From positions 62,001 through 126,000 of the forward strand of contig JAUHYP010000003.1 of the NCBI GenBank assembly GCA_030426265.1: DNA of 64,000 bases. The letters run 5' to 3'. This document shows positions 16,173-25,503 of the stretch, one piece after another (the stretch's first letter is position 1; every line of letters starts with the position of its first letter). Position numbers and translations under genes: made by a program. Under the pieces are notes generated by a model. That model was not told where the DNA came from and ran no database searches. It was given only the letters and a program-made list of their open reading frames with translations. This DNA comes from Gammaproteobacteria bacterium. GTDB lineage: Bacteria; Pseudomonadota; Gammaproteobacteria; Xanthomonadales; SZUA-36.

Positions 16173-18182
16173 CTACGGCGCCAGGTAGCGCTCCAGGAAC
16201 AGGTACACCACCTGCTGGTACACGTCGCGGTTGGCCCGCTTCTCGTAGCCGTGACCTTCGTTCAGGGCGTTCATGTACCACACGGCCTGGCCCTGTTCGC
16301 GCAAGGCGCGGACCATGCGCTCGGACTCGCCCACAGGGACCACCGGGTCGTTCTGGCCCTGCACGATCAGCATGGGGATGCGAATGCGGTGAACGTTGTT
16401 CAGCGGGCTGATGGATTCGAGGAAGGCCCGCATTTCCGGGTCGCGTTCGTCCCCGTATTCGAAGCGGCGCAGGTCACGGCGAAAGTCCCCGGTGTTCTCC
16501 AGGTAAGTGACGAAGTGGCTGATGCCCGCCCGGTCGACGGCCGCGACCAGCCGGTCGCTGTAGTGCACCGCGCAGGCCAGGGCCATGTAGCCGCCATAGC
16601 TGGGACCGAACACCGCCACCCGCGAGGCGTCCAGTTCCGGGCGGGTCGCGATCCAGTCCAGCAGCGCGCCGATGTCGTGCACCGCGTCCTCGCGCAGGCG
16701 GCCGTCGTCCAGCGACAGGTAGCCCTGGCCGTAACCCAGTGAGCCGCGCACGTTGGGCGCCAGTACGGCCACGCCCATCTCGCTGGCCCACATCTGCACC
16801 GTGGCGTTGAAACTGGGACGGAACTGGCTTTCCGGCCCGCCGTGGATGTAGATCACCACGGGGTGAGGACCTTTTCCTTCCGGCAGATAGCGGTACGCGG
16901 GAACATTGAAGGGCTGGTCCGGTACCGGGCTGTGGGAGGGGTAACTGAACAGCTGGGGGGTCACCAGGTCCGCGGGGTCCATGCCCGACGCATCGTGCGT
17001 GGTCCAGGGTTTCGGCCGCGAAGGCAGGTTGCCGAGGCGTGACAGGCGGATCACGTTGACGTCCCCCGGCGAGGTCGGGGTGCTCAGCGTGAACCCCAGG
17101 CGCCGCCCGTCGGGGGAGAAGGACAGGTCGCCGACCACCCCCATCGGCAGGCTCCGCACGGCGCGGAAAGTGAATCGCTCCGGGTTGAACATGTAAAGGC
17201 GGCTGGCCCCGTGCTCGTTGGTGACGAAGGCGCCACGCCGACCCTCCGGGGAGAGTGCGAACCCGGTCACATCCCAGGAGATGTTGTTCTCCACCCAGCG
17301 GGGCGTGTCCTCGGGGGACAGCGGCGCCCAGCCGATTTCCGCCGAACGCCCGCGCTGGTTGCTGACGAAGAACACCCCCGTGTCGTCCGCATCGAAACCG
17401 ACGGCCACGTTGCTGGTCTCCTGGCCGGGCACGCCGGCCATCAGCCGGAGATTGCCGCTTTCGAGGTCCAGGAGGTGGACGCGCGAATCGGTGATGCCTA
17501 CGTATTGCTGGAGCAGCAGTTTCCGGCCGTCGCGGCTGAAGGCGACCGGTTTCCACAGCGCGCCGTCCGGGGCCGGGAAGACCAGCCGGGCCTGCTCCGG
17601 GGCCGCCACGTCCAGCACCCAGATGTCGTTCGCCGCGCCATTGCGCCGGGTGGAACGGTACGCCAGGCGTCGGTCCTCGTGGTCCCAGACCATGCGGTTG
17701 TTCAATGCGCGGGGCGCGTTCGTGAGCGCCCGCATTTCGCCGGTGGCGGGGTCCAGGAGGTGGATCTGGTCGAAGGCGGAGCCGCCCTCATTGACCGTGA
17801 AGGCCAGCAGGTCGCCCCGGTGTTGCCGAACGACCTCGCGCACCGGTTCGTCCAGGCGGGTCAGGCGGCGGGGCGCTTCGCCCGCGCCGTCGAGGGCATG
17901 CAACTGGTTCACGCCGTGGTGCAGGGAGCGGTAGTAGAGGCTGCGGCCGTCGGCGGACCAACCCACCATCTCCTCGCTGGTCAGTTGCTGGTACCGGTCC
18001 AGGCGCTCGGCCAGGCCCGACGGGATCGGCGGAACGTCTTCCAGGACCAGCTGACCCTCGTTCACCACCCGGCGTTCGACGGCCTGTGCCGGCATCCAGA
18101 GCAACGCCATCAGCAGAAGGGTGACGGTTGCCCGCGCGCTCCCGTGGGAGCGCGGCCGGTATGAGCAAAGCGCTGGCCTCAC
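16173..18182 (-). CDS. S9 family (prolyl oligopeptidase/DPP-like) exported peptidase
   Basis: A 669-residue protein. The signal peptide ends near PAQA (residue ~34). It is followed by a beta-propeller with repeated D-G-R-x-L blades (WSADGRSL, FSRDGRKL, FSPDGRRL), then an alpha/beta-hydrolase domain with GPSYGGYMAL (Ser528), QGQNDPVVP (Asp) and NEGHGY (His). It likely trims peptides in the periplasm. The ORF is complete and convergent with the MobA-like gene, 6 bp apart. Substrate preference (Pro or acyl-peptide) is not readable. Confidence 0.9.
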   Translation of the reverse strand: MRPALCSYRPRSHGSARATVTLLLMALLWMPAQAVERRVVNEGQLVLEDVPPIPSGLAERLDRYQQLTSEEMVGWSADGRSLYYRSLHHGVNQLHALDGAGEAPRRLTRLDEPVREVVRQHRGDLLAFTVNEGGSAFDQIHLLDPATGEMRALTNAPRALNNRMVWDHEDRRLAYRSTRRNGAANDIWVLDVAAPEQARLVFPAPDGALWKPVAFSRDGRKLLLQQYVGITDSRVHLLDLESGNLRLMAGVPGQETSNVAVGFDADDTGVFFVSNQRGRSAEIGWAPLSPEDTPRWVENNISWDVTGFALSPEGRRGAFVTNEHGASRLYMFNPERFTFRAVRSLPMGVVGDLSFSPDGRRLGFTLSTPTSPGDVNVIRLSRLGNLPSRPKPWTTHDASGMDPADLVTPQLFSYPSHSPVPDQPFNVPAYRYLPEGKGPHPVVIYIHGGPESQFRPSFNATVQMWASEMGVAVLAPNVRGSLGYGQGYLSLDDGRLREDAVHDIGALLDWIATRPELDASRVAVFGPSYGGYMALACAVHYSDRLVAAVDRAGISHFVTYLENTGDFRRDLRRFEYGDERDPEMRAFLESISPLNNVHRIRIPMLIVQGQNDPVVPVGESERMVRALREQGQAVWYMNALNEGHGYEKRANRDVYQQVVYLFLERYLAP

Positions 18183-18349
18183 GGCGAGCGCCTCGCGGGG
18201 CGTCGCCGGGACTTTGAGTCTGAGCCGTTCATTGTCATGCTTCTTGTCTTGTTGGAGCCCGGGCGTTCATCGAAACCGGGGCGTTGCTAAAACCCTGGAT
18301 TGCCCGATTCTCAGGGTCCGCCGGCGTGGTCCGGCCCCTTGGCGAGGGC

Positions 18350-18355
18350 TATACT
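18350..18355 (+). promoter_or_regulatory. Possible -10 box (TATACT) for glmU-glmS
   Basis: TATACT in the context GCTATACTG, 21 bases before the TTG start of glmU. The -35 region is weak. A promoter is expected here because the S9 peptidase gene upstream runs the other way. Confidence 0.4.
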
Positions 18356-18376
18356 GACGCCCTGGAGCGTCTGCCC

Positions 18377-19741
18377 TTGAACCCATTGCACATCATCATA
18401 CTCGCCGCGGGTGAAGGAACCCGCATGCGATCACAACTGCCCAAGGTGCTGCACACCGTGGGCGGGCGGCCCATGCTCGCCCACGTGATCGAGCGGGCCC
18501 GTGCGCTGTCGCCGGAGCGGGTGCACGTCGTTTTCAACCCCGAAACCCCCGCGGTGCGTGAAGCCTTCACCGGCGAGGACCTGGCCTGGGCGCCCCAGGC
18601 CGAGCGGCTCGGGACGGGGCATGCCGTCATGCAGGCCATGCCGGACGTTCCCGACAACGCCGATGTCCTTGTGCTCTACGGCGACATTCCCCTGCTCGAT
18701 CCGGCCGCCCTGGACGCCTTGTGCGCCGTACATGACGGCGGGCTCACCCTGCTGACCATGAAGCCCGCGAACCCGCGCGGCTATGGGCGCATCGTGCGTG
18801 ACCTCGCCGGCGCCGTCGACGCCATCGTCGAGGAGCGTGACGCGGATGAGGCCACCCGGGCGATCGGCGAAGTGAACACCGGCATCCTCCTGGCCGGGGC
18901 CGGGCGCCTGCGCGATTGGCTGGGCCGCCTGTCCGCGGACAACAGCCAGGGCGAGTACTACCTGACCGACGTGGTGGCGCTGGCCCGGGGTGACGGGCAG
19001 GCCGTCAACACCGTGATCGCCGAGGACGCCACGCGCCTGGAGGGCGCCAACGACCGGGTGCAACTCGCGGCGCTCGAGGCGCGCCACCGGCGCATCGCGA
19101 CGGAATCCCTGATGCGGGCCGGCGCCACGGTGCTCGACCCGTCCCGACTGGACATTCGCGGCGTCGTCGAAACGGGCACCGACGTGATCCTGGACGTCAA
19201 TGTCGTCCTCGAAGGGCATGTGCGCCTCGGGGATGGAACCCGCATCGGCCCGGGTTGCGTCCTGAAGGACTGTGACCTCGCCGCGGGCACGCAGGTGCAC
19301 GCCCACAGCGTGCTCGAAGGCGTCGTGACCACAGGCGCCTGCGACATCGGGCCGTTCGCCCGTGTGCGGCCGAAGACCGTGCTGGCGGCCGGGACGCGCA
19401 TCGGCAACTTCGTGGAAACCAAGAACGTCACGCTGGGCGAGGGCAGCAAGGCCAGCCACCTCAGCTACCTGGGCGACAGCGAGATCGGCGCGAAGGTCAA
19501 CATCGGCGCCGGCACCATCACCTGCAATTACGATGGTGCGAACAAGCACCGCACCGTGATCGGCGACGGCGCTTTCATCGGTTCCGATTCACAACTCGTC
19601 GCCCCGGTGAAGGTCGGCGCGGGCGCCACCATCGGCGCCGGGTCCACCATCAGCCGCGACGCACCCGAAGGGCAGCTCACCATCAGCCGAGCCCGCCAGA
19701 CCACCGTCACGGGCTGGAAGCGGCCCGTCAAGAAGGACTGA
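18377..19741 (+). CDS. glmU: Bifunctional GlmU (uridylyltransferase / GlcN-1-P acetyltransferase)
   Basis: Makes UDP-GlcNAc for peptidoglycan and LPS in the last two steps of the pathway. The 454-residue length matches E. coli (456). The pyrophosphorylase signature LAAGEGTRM is at residues 9-17. The left-handed beta-helix C-domain has hexapeptide repeats and GNFVETKNVTLGEGSKASHL. The TTG at 18377 gives the standard N-terminus MNPLHIIILAAG, with GGAG 10 bases upstream; the in-frame ATG at 18284 adds 31 non-homologous residues. glmS follows after 3 bp, so substrate supply and use are coupled. Confidence 0.96.
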   Translation: MNPLHIIILAAGEGTRMRSQLPKVLHTVGGRPMLAHVIERARALSPERVHVVFNPETPAVREAFTGEDLAWAPQAERLGTGHAVMQAMPDVPDNADVLVLYGDIPLLDPAALDALCAVHDGGLTLLTMKPANPRGYGRIVRDLAGAVDAIVEERDADEATRAIGEVNTGILLAGAGRLRDWLGRLSADNSQGEYYLTDVVALARGDGQAVNTVIAEDATRLEGANDRVQLAALEARHRRIATESLMRAGATVLDPSRLDIRGVVETGTDVILDVNVVLEGHVRLGDGTRIGPGCVLKDCDLAAGTQVHAHSVLEGVVTTGACDIGPFARVRPKTVLAAGTRIGNFVETKNVTLGEGSKASHLSYLGDSEIGAKVNIGAGTITCNYDGANKHRTVIGDGAFIGSDSQLVAPVKVGAGATIGAGSTISRDAPEGQLTISRARQTTVTGWKRPVKKD

Positions 19742-19744
19742 ACC

Positions 19745-21595
19745 ATGTGCGGGATCGTCGCCGCTTCCTCCCATCGCGAAATCAGTGAGCTCCTCATCGC
19801 GGGCCTGAAGACGCTGGAGTACCGCGGCTACGACTCCGCCGGAATCGCCTTGCAGGTCGACGGCGCCGTCGCGCGCCAGCGCATCCAGGGCAAGGTCCAG
19901 GCCCTGGAAGACCTCCTCGCACGCCACCCGATCGAGGGCGTCTGTGGCATCGCGCATACACGCTGGGCCACCCACGGCGTGCCCAGCGACCGCAATGCGC
20001 ATCCCATGGCCAGTGGGCACTCCGGGCCCACCGGACACCGGGTGGCCCTGGTGCACAACGGCATCATCGAAAATCACGAGGAACTGCGGGCCGAGCTCAA
20101 GGCCGCCGGCGCCGAGTTCACCTCCGAGACCGACACCGAGGTCATGGTGCACCTCGTCGCCTCCCTGATGAACGAGGGCAATGACCTGTTCAAGGCGGTG
20201 CGCCTGGCCGCCCAGCGCCTGCAGGGGGCCTTCGCCATCGCGGTGGTGTCCGCCTCCGAGCCCGGCGTCGTCGTCGGCGCCCGCCGGGGCAGCCCCCTGG
20301 TGGTGGGCCTCGGCGAGGGAGAGCAATTCCTGGCCTCCGACATCTATCCCCTGCTGCCGGTGACCAAGCGCTTCGTCTACCTGGACGAGGGCGACGTGGT
20401 GCGCATCGACACGGAGGGCGTGCAAGTCGTCGATGGTGAGGACGCGCCCGTCCAGCGGGAGGTCCGTATCGCCGAGATGGACGCCGACCTCGTCCAGCGC
20501 GGCGACTACCCGCACTACATGCTCAAGGAGATCTTCGAGCAGCCCCAGGCGGTCGCCGAGACACTGGAAGGGCGCATCGGGCCGAACCGGGTCCTGCCCA
20601 ACATCTTTGGAGTCGGCGCCGAGGATCTGCTCGAGCGCGTGAAGCAGGTCCACATCGTGGCCTGCGGCACCTCCTTCCATGCCGGCCTCGTGGCGCGCTA
20701 CCAGCTCGAATGGCTGGCGGGACTGCCCTGCACCGTCGAGGTCGCCAGCGAGTACCGTTACCGCAGCCCGGTCGTCCCGCCGGACACCCTGTTCGTGACC
20801 ATCTCGCAGTCAGGCGAGACTGCGGACACCCTGGCGGCCTTGCGTCATGCACGGTCCTCGGGCTACCTGACCACCCTGGCCATCTGCAACGTGCCGGAGA
20901 GTTCCGTGGTCCGTGAAGCGGACCTGGTGCTGATGACGCGCGCCGGACCGGAAATCGGCGTGGCCTCGACCAAGGCCTTTACCACCCAGCTCGTGGCCCT
21001 GCAGTTGCTGGTGCTGGAACTGGGCCGCCTGCACGGACGGGATCCGGAAGCCTACCGCGAGGCGGTGGGCCTGCTGCACCAGCTGCCCGACCTCATGAAC
21101 CAGGCTCTGAGCCTGGACGCCGAGTTCGCCGAGCTGTCGAAACTGTTCGTGAACAAGCAGCACGCGCTGTTCCTGGGCCGCGGCAGCCATTACCCCATCG
21201 CCATGGAAGGGGCGCTGAAGCTCAAGGAAATTTCCTATATCCACGCTGAGGCCTATCCCGCGGGTGAACTCAAGCACGGCCCGCTCGCCCTGGTGGACGA
21301 GGACATGCCCGTGGTGGCGGTGGCGCCCAATGACGAACTGCTGGCCAAACTGATCAGCAACATCGAGGAAGTCCAGGCGCGCGGCGGCGAACTGTACGTC
21401 ATCGCCGACCGCCAGGCCGGGCGCAACTTCGCCGAGCGGCATGGACGTATTCTTCGCGTGGATACCGGGGGGCGGTTCCTGGCGCCGGTCGTTCTGACCA
21501 TCCCGCTGCAACTGCTCGCCTACCACGTGGCCGTGGCGCGCGGCACGGACGTGGACCAGCCCCGCAACCTCGCCAAGTCGGTGACGGTGGAGTAA
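19745..21595 (+). CDS. glmS: Glutamine-fructose-6-phosphate aminotransferase
   Basis: Makes glucosamine-6-P from fructose-6-P and glutamine, the first step to UDP-GlcNAc. The 616 residues fit the family (609 in E. coli). The N-terminal glutaminase nucleophile Cys2 is in MCGIVAAS, with THGVPSDRNAHP. Two SIS domains follow (ACGTSFHAGL, SQSGETADTL, STKAFTTQL), and the C-terminus is the conserved KSVTVE. It lies 3 bp after glmU. No glmS-ribozyme-like leader could fit in that gap. Confidence 0.97.
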   Translation: MCGIVAASSHREISELLIAGLKTLEYRGYDSAGIALQVDGAVARQRIQGKVQALEDLLARHPIEGVCGIAHTRWATHGVPSDRNAHPMASGHSGPTGHRVALVHNGIIENHEELRAELKAAGAEFTSETDTEVMVHLVASLMNEGNDLFKAVRLAAQRLQGAFAIAVVSASEPGVVVGARRGSPLVVGLGEGEQFLASDIYPLLPVTKRFVYLDEGDVVRIDTEGVQVVDGEDAPVQREVRIAEMDADLVQRGDYPHYMLKEIFEQPQAVAETLEGRIGPNRVLPNIFGVGAEDLLERVKQVHIVACGTSFHAGLVARYQLEWLAGLPCTVEVASEYRYRSPVVPPDTLFVTISQSGETADTLAALRHARSSGYLTTLAICNVPESSVVREADLVLMTRAGPEIGVASTKAFTTQLVALQLLVLELGRLHGRDPEAYREAVGLLHQLPDLMNQALSLDAEFAELSKLFVNKQHALFLGRGSHYPIAMEGALKLKEISYIHAEAYPAGELKHGPLALVDEDMPVVAVAPNDELLAKLISNIEEVQARGGELYVIADRQAGRNFAERHGRILRVDTGGRFLAPVVLTIPLQLLAYHVAVARGTDVDQPRNLAKSVTVE

Positions 21596-21701
21596 TTCCC
21601 GCCGGAGCGCTGCACGGGGATTGCCTGTCTGCGAAGCCCCGTCGCTGATATGATGCGCGGGTTTCCGCCGTGAGGCTCCTGCCCTGATTTCCAAGCGATT
21701 T

Positions 21702-22469
21702 TTGATCCCGGCCCTCTGGTCGCTGCTCCTCTGCTTCGCCGCCACGACGGCGTTCGGCGCCGAGGACGACTACGAAGACGAGCCGGAGGGGGAGCGCGAC
21801 CTGCAGATCCTCGGCTGGGTGGAGAACGCCTACTTCGTGGCGCCCCAGTGGGAGATCCGCGCGAAGCTCGATACCGGCGCCCGCACGTCCTCGCTGGATG
21901 CGCGCGTCATCAAGCGGTTTCGCCAGTGGGGGCGGCGCTGGGTGCGATTCGCCGTGCGCCATCCGGATACCGGGGAAGAGGTCATCATGGTGCGCGAGCG
22001 CATGCGCACCATCGGCATCGTCCAGCATGAGGGCGACAACGACGTCCGCCCGACGGTGAAGATCGAGGTCTGCATCGGCGGCGAGCTGCTCGACGTGGAA
22101 GTGAGCCTCGCGGACCGCACGAACTTCAACTATTCCCTGCTCATGGGCCGGCGCGCCCTGCGCAGCATCGCCGTGATCGACTCCGGCGAGACCTACCTGT
22201 CCGACGCCACCTGTCCCGACAACATGCCCGAGCGGGACATCGTGCTCGACCCTTCACTGGAGGACCCGGACGCCCGACCTGTGCGCGTGTACGAGCCGGA
22301 CGAACCCGAACCGGAACCAGGCGCCGAGCCGGGGCCAGAAGCCGGGCAGGGGGCGCCGCCCGGGTCCGAAGATGATTCGCAGACGGGCGCGGCCAGCGAA
22401 CCGGACGACACGGAAGTGGGGGATGACGAGACCGGTGACGAAACCGGCGCGGAACAAGGGGACGGATGA
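21702..22469 (+). CDS. Retropepsin-like (RimB-type) ATP-dependent zinc protease homologue, exported
   Basis: A 255-residue protein with an N-terminal signal-like helix and a domain with the aspartic motif KLDTGARTSSLDA (Asp57). MGRRALRSI matches the second conserved block of the RimB/DUF785 retropepsin-like family. The last ~75 residues are a Glu/Asp/Pro/Gly-rich tail. The TTG at 21702 is the nearest standard start. A CTG at 21684 would add SKR-type basic residues to the signal peptide and has a GAGG site ~10 bases upstream, so the true start may be there. It overlaps the next gene by 4 bp (ATGA). It is the first gene of a conserved trio. Confidence 0.82.
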   Translation: MIPALWSLLLCFAATTAFGAEDDYEDEPEGERDLQILGWVENAYFVAPQWEIRAKLDTGARTSSLDARVIKRFRQWGRRWVRFAVRHPDTGEEVIMVRERMRTIGIVQHEGDNDVRPTVKIEVCIGGELLDVEVSLADRTNFNYSLLMGRRALRSIAVIDSGETYLSDATCPDNMPERDIVLDPSLEDPDARPVRVYEPDEPEPEPGAEPGPEAGQGAPPGSEDDSQTGAASEPDDTEVGDDETGDETGAEQGDG

Positions 22470-23989
22470 TCATGAAGCGCTCGACCCATGGCCTGACACT
22501 GGCCCTCTTCCTGGTGCTCGCGGGACTGGCGATCTTTGCCTGGAAGGTGCGCGCCTTCGGATTTCCCGTGTTTCCGGACGAAACCAGCGTGGTCTGGACG
22601 GTTCAGGCCCAGATCAGCGTGGATCCCGGACCGGGGGCGATGAAGGTCGCCATGCAGCTGCCCACGCGAACGCCCGGTTATGCCCTGAGCGACGAGCATT
22701 TCATCTCCCGCGGTTTCGGTACGGCGGTCGACGACGACCGATGGCAGCGCGAGCTGACCTGGTCCGTGCGCCGTGCCGCCAAGGAACAGACCCTGTATTA
22801 CCGGGGCGTTTTCTTCGAAAACGACCAGGACGTGGAACTGGCGCCGCGACCGAAGTTTCCGAAACCGCCTGAACTCGACGAGCCTTACCAGACGGCCCTC
22901 GGGGAGATCGTCGAGGAAGTGCGTGACGAGAGCGCCGACGTGGTGAGCTTCGCCGCCCAGGTACTGGTCAAGCTCAACGCCCCGGCACCCGAAGACAACA
23001 TGGCGCTGTTCCTCCAGGGGCCGCTGGGCCTGGACAAGGCGCACATCGCCCAGATGATCATGTCCGCCGCGCGCATCCCGGTGGTCATGCTCAATGGCGT
23101 TCGGTTGGTCGAGCAGGCCCGGGCCGCGCCGTTGGAGACCTGGATCGCCGTGCACAACGGCACCGGCTGGACCGTGTTCGATCCCAACAGCGGCAACCAG
23201 GGGCTGCCCAGCGATTTCCTGTTGTGGTGGGTGGGCGACGCCCCGATGGTCGAGCCGACGGGCGCGCGCCTGGACGACCTGCGCATCAGCATCCGCCGCC
23301 AGAGCGTGAGCGCGCTGAACCTCGCCACCGAGCGCGCGCGCCAGGCGGGCTCGGGCGTGGACGAGTTTTCCCTGCTGGCGCTGCCGCTGGACCTGCAGTC
23401 GGTGTACGAGGTGCTGCTGCTGGTGCCGCTGGGCGCCTTCATCATCGCGTTCCTGCGCAATGTCATCGGACTTCGATCCTTCGGCACCTTCATGCCGGTG
23501 CTGATCGCGCTGGCCTTCCGCGAGACGCAGCTGGTGGCGGGCCTGGTGCTGTTCACTGTCATCGTCAGCGTGGGGCTGCTGATCCGTTTCTACCTGGAGA
23601 AGCTCCGTCTGTTGCTGGTGCCGAGGCTTTCGGCCGTGCTGATCATCGTGGTGCTGCTGATGGCGGCGGTGTCGGTGCTCAGCCAGCGCCTCGGCGTGGA
23701 CGCGGGCCTGTCGGTGGCGTTGTTCCCCATGGTGATCATCGCCATGGTGATCGAGCGCATGTCCATCGTGTGGGAGGAACACGGACCCGGCAACGCGATT
23801 CTCGACGGCATCGGCAGCCTGGCCATCGCCGCCTTCGCCTACCTGGTGATGGGCATCGACCTGTTCGCCTGGTGGGCGCTGGTCTTTCCCGAACTGATGC
23901 TGGTGCTGCTGGGCCTGACCATCGCCCTCGGACGCTACACCGGCTACCGGGTGACGGAGCTGATCCGATTCCGGGAGCTGGCCAAGTGA
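22466..23989 (+). CDS. Inactive transglutaminase fused to a seven-helix membrane domain
   Basis: A 507-residue protein. It has an N-terminal anchor helix and then a periplasmic domain (to ~residue 305) with the transglutaminase-like core (AAQVLVKLNAP, AARIPVVMLNGVRL, WIAVHNGTGW) but without the Cys-His-Asp triad. Seven hydrophobic helices follow to the end (LLLVPLGAFIIAFLRN onward). The family is known as an inactive transglutaminase with 7TM. It sits between a retropepsin-like protease gene and a RimK-like ligase gene with 4-bp overlaps on both sides, so the three are one translational unit. It probably binds or presents a peptide tag; this is inference. Confidence 0.85.
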   Translation: MIMKRSTHGLTLALFLVLAGLAIFAWKVRAFGFPVFPDETSVVWTVQAQISVDPGPGAMKVAMQLPTRTPGYALSDEHFISRGFGTAVDDDRWQRELTWSVRRAAKEQTLYYRGVFFENDQDVELAPRPKFPKPPELDEPYQTALGEIVEEVRDESADVVSFAAQVLVKLNAPAPEDNMALFLQGPLGLDKAHIAQMIMSAARIPVVMLNGVRLVEQARAAPLETWIAVHNGTGWTVFDPNSGNQGLPSDFLLWWVGDAPMVEPTGARLDDLRISIRRQSVSALNLATERARQAGSGVDEFSLLALPLDLQSVYEVLLLVPLGAFIIAFLRNVIGLRSFGTFMPVLIALAFRETQLVAGLVLFTVIVSVGLLIRFYLEKLRLLLVPRLSAVLIIVVLLMAAVSVLSQRLGVDAGLSVALFPMVIIAMVIERMSIVWEEHGPGNAILDGIGSLAIAAFAYLVMGIDLFAWWALVFPELMLVLLGLTIALGRYTGYRVTELIRFRELAK

Positions 23990-24951
23990 AGCTGTTCGCC
24001 CGACCCGACCAGTTGCGGGCCGCCGGCGTGCTCAGCCTGAACCGGCGCAACGCCGAGTGCATCATGCGGCTGAACTCGCGCAAGGCCTACCCGCTGGTCG
24101 ACGACAAGGTGCTGTGCAAGAAGACGCTGGAGGCGCGCAACATGCCCGTCCCCGGCCTGATCGGCGTGGTGGCCCGCTCCGGTGACGCGGGGCGCTTCGC
24201 GCGCAAGCTGGTCGGCCGCGACCAGTTCGTCATCAAGCCGGCCAACGGCAGCGGCGGCGACGGCATCCTGGTGATCACCGGCCGGCGCAAGGACAAGTAC
24301 CTGGCCACCGACGGCCGGCTTTGGGACGAGGACGAGCTGGCCCACCACCTGACCAACGTGATCAGCGGCCTGTACAGCCTGGGCGGCCAGCCGGACAAGG
24401 CCATGCTGGAGGAGCTGGTGGCTTTCGACCCGGTGTTCGACCTGATCGCCTTCCAGGGCGTGCCGGACATCCGGGTAATCGTCTACCGGGGCGTCCCGGT
24501 CATGGCCATGGTGCGATTGCCCACCCGCGCCTCGCATGGCAAGGCCAACCTGCACCAGGGCGCCGTGGGCGCGGGCATCTGCATTTCCACCGGCTTGACC
24601 ACCTCGGCGGTGGTCGGTAACCACCAGGTGCGCGAGCACGTGGACACGGCGGCCTCGGTGGTGGATTTCGCGGTGCCGCAATGGGAGAAGATCGTGGAGA
24701 TGGCGGCGAACTGCCATGACGCGGTCGGCCTCGGCTACCTGGGCGTGGACATCGTCCTGGACAAGAACCGCGGCCCGCTGATCCTCGAACTCAATGCCCG
24801 CCCGGGCCTCAACATCCAGATCGCCAACGGCGCGGGACTGCGGCCACGCCTGGCGCTGGTCGATGCCTCCGGCGCGCCGGGGCTGCCCGCGGCGGAACGC
24901 GCGCTCTGGGCGCGGCAGAACATCACCCCGGAGAATCCGGCCCTGGCCTGA
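23986..24951 (+). CDS. RimK-related alpha-L-glutamate ligase-like ATP-grasp protein
   Basis: A 321-residue ATP-grasp protein related to RimK. It has LNRRNAECIMRLNSRKAYPLVDDKVLCK at the N-terminal lobe (residues ~16-45), VIKPANGSGGDGI in the ATP-binding lobe, and GYLGVDIVLDKNRGPLILELNARPGL carrying the metal-binding Glu and Asn. It probably adds glutamate or another amino acid to a peptide or small molecule. It starts with GTG overlapping the 7TM gene by 4 bp. The acceptor substrate is unknown; location beside a protease and a membrane sensor suggests a peptide-tag system. Confidence 0.88.
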   Translation: MKLFARPDQLRAAGVLSLNRRNAECIMRLNSRKAYPLVDDKVLCKKTLEARNMPVPGLIGVVARSGDAGRFARKLVGRDQFVIKPANGSGGDGILVITGRRKDKYLATDGRLWDEDELAHHLTNVISGLYSLGGQPDKAMLEELVAFDPVFDLIAFQGVPDIRVIVYRGVPVMAMVRLPTRASHGKANLHQGAVGAGICISTGLTTSAVVGNHQVREHVDTAASVVDFAVPQWEKIVEMAANCHDAVGLGYLGVDIVLDKNRGPLILELNARPGLNIQIANGAGLRPRLALVDASGAPGLPAAERALWARQNITPENPALA

Positions 24952-25064
24952 GCCCGGGAACGAAGCCACCGGCCCGCCCTGGCTCGCTGGCGCCCCCGGG
25001 CGCATTCCAATACACTGTGCAGCCCGGGCCAGCGGGCCCCGGGAGCAGTACAAAGGTAGACATC

Positions 25065-25472
25065 ATGCGCAGAAGGCACTCGGCGGAAGAAGAAGCCGAA
25101 ATCAACATCACCCCCATGCTGGACATCGTGTTCATCATGCTGATCTTCTTCATCGTCACGACCTCGTTCGTGAAGGAGAAAGGTCTGGAGGTTTCGCGCC
25201 CGTCGAATACGCCGCCGAAGGAAATCGAGCAGAAAAAGGGCCCGATCGTGGTGAAGATCGACGGCAGCAGCAACATCACGCTGCAGGGCCGTGTGCTCGA
25301 GCCCAAGGCCGTGCAGGCCAACCTGGAACGCGAAAAGGCGGAAAAGCCCGATTCGCCGCTGATCGTCGCCTCTCATCCGGACGCAGAAACCGAGGCCCTG
25401 GTCACCGTGCTCGATGCCGCGAAAGCCGTGAACATCGGCAGCGTGAGCGTCGCCACCACGTCCCAGCCCTGA
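25065..25472 (+). CDS. ExbD/TolR-family energy-transducing protein
   Basis: A 135-residue protein with one membrane helix containing the proton-channel Asp in INITPMLDIVFIMLIFF (residues 14-30). A periplasmic domain follows with VVKIDGSSNITLQG. ExbD works with ExbB/TolQ to couple the proton gradient to an outer-membrane or periplasmic partner. No exbB/tolQ or tonB gene is adjacent. The ATG at 25065 begins MRRRHSAEEEAE, the usual ExbD start. Confidence 0.88.
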   Translation: MRRRHSAEEEAEINITPMLDIVFIMLIFFIVTTSFVKEKGLEVSRPSNTPPKEIEQKKGPIVVKIDGSSNITLQGRVLEPKAVQANLEREKAEKPDSPLIVASHPDAETEALVTVLDAAKAVNIGSVSVATTSQP

Positions 25473-25503
25473 GCCGGCGGGCGTCACGCGCCCGTCCGCC
25501 CCC

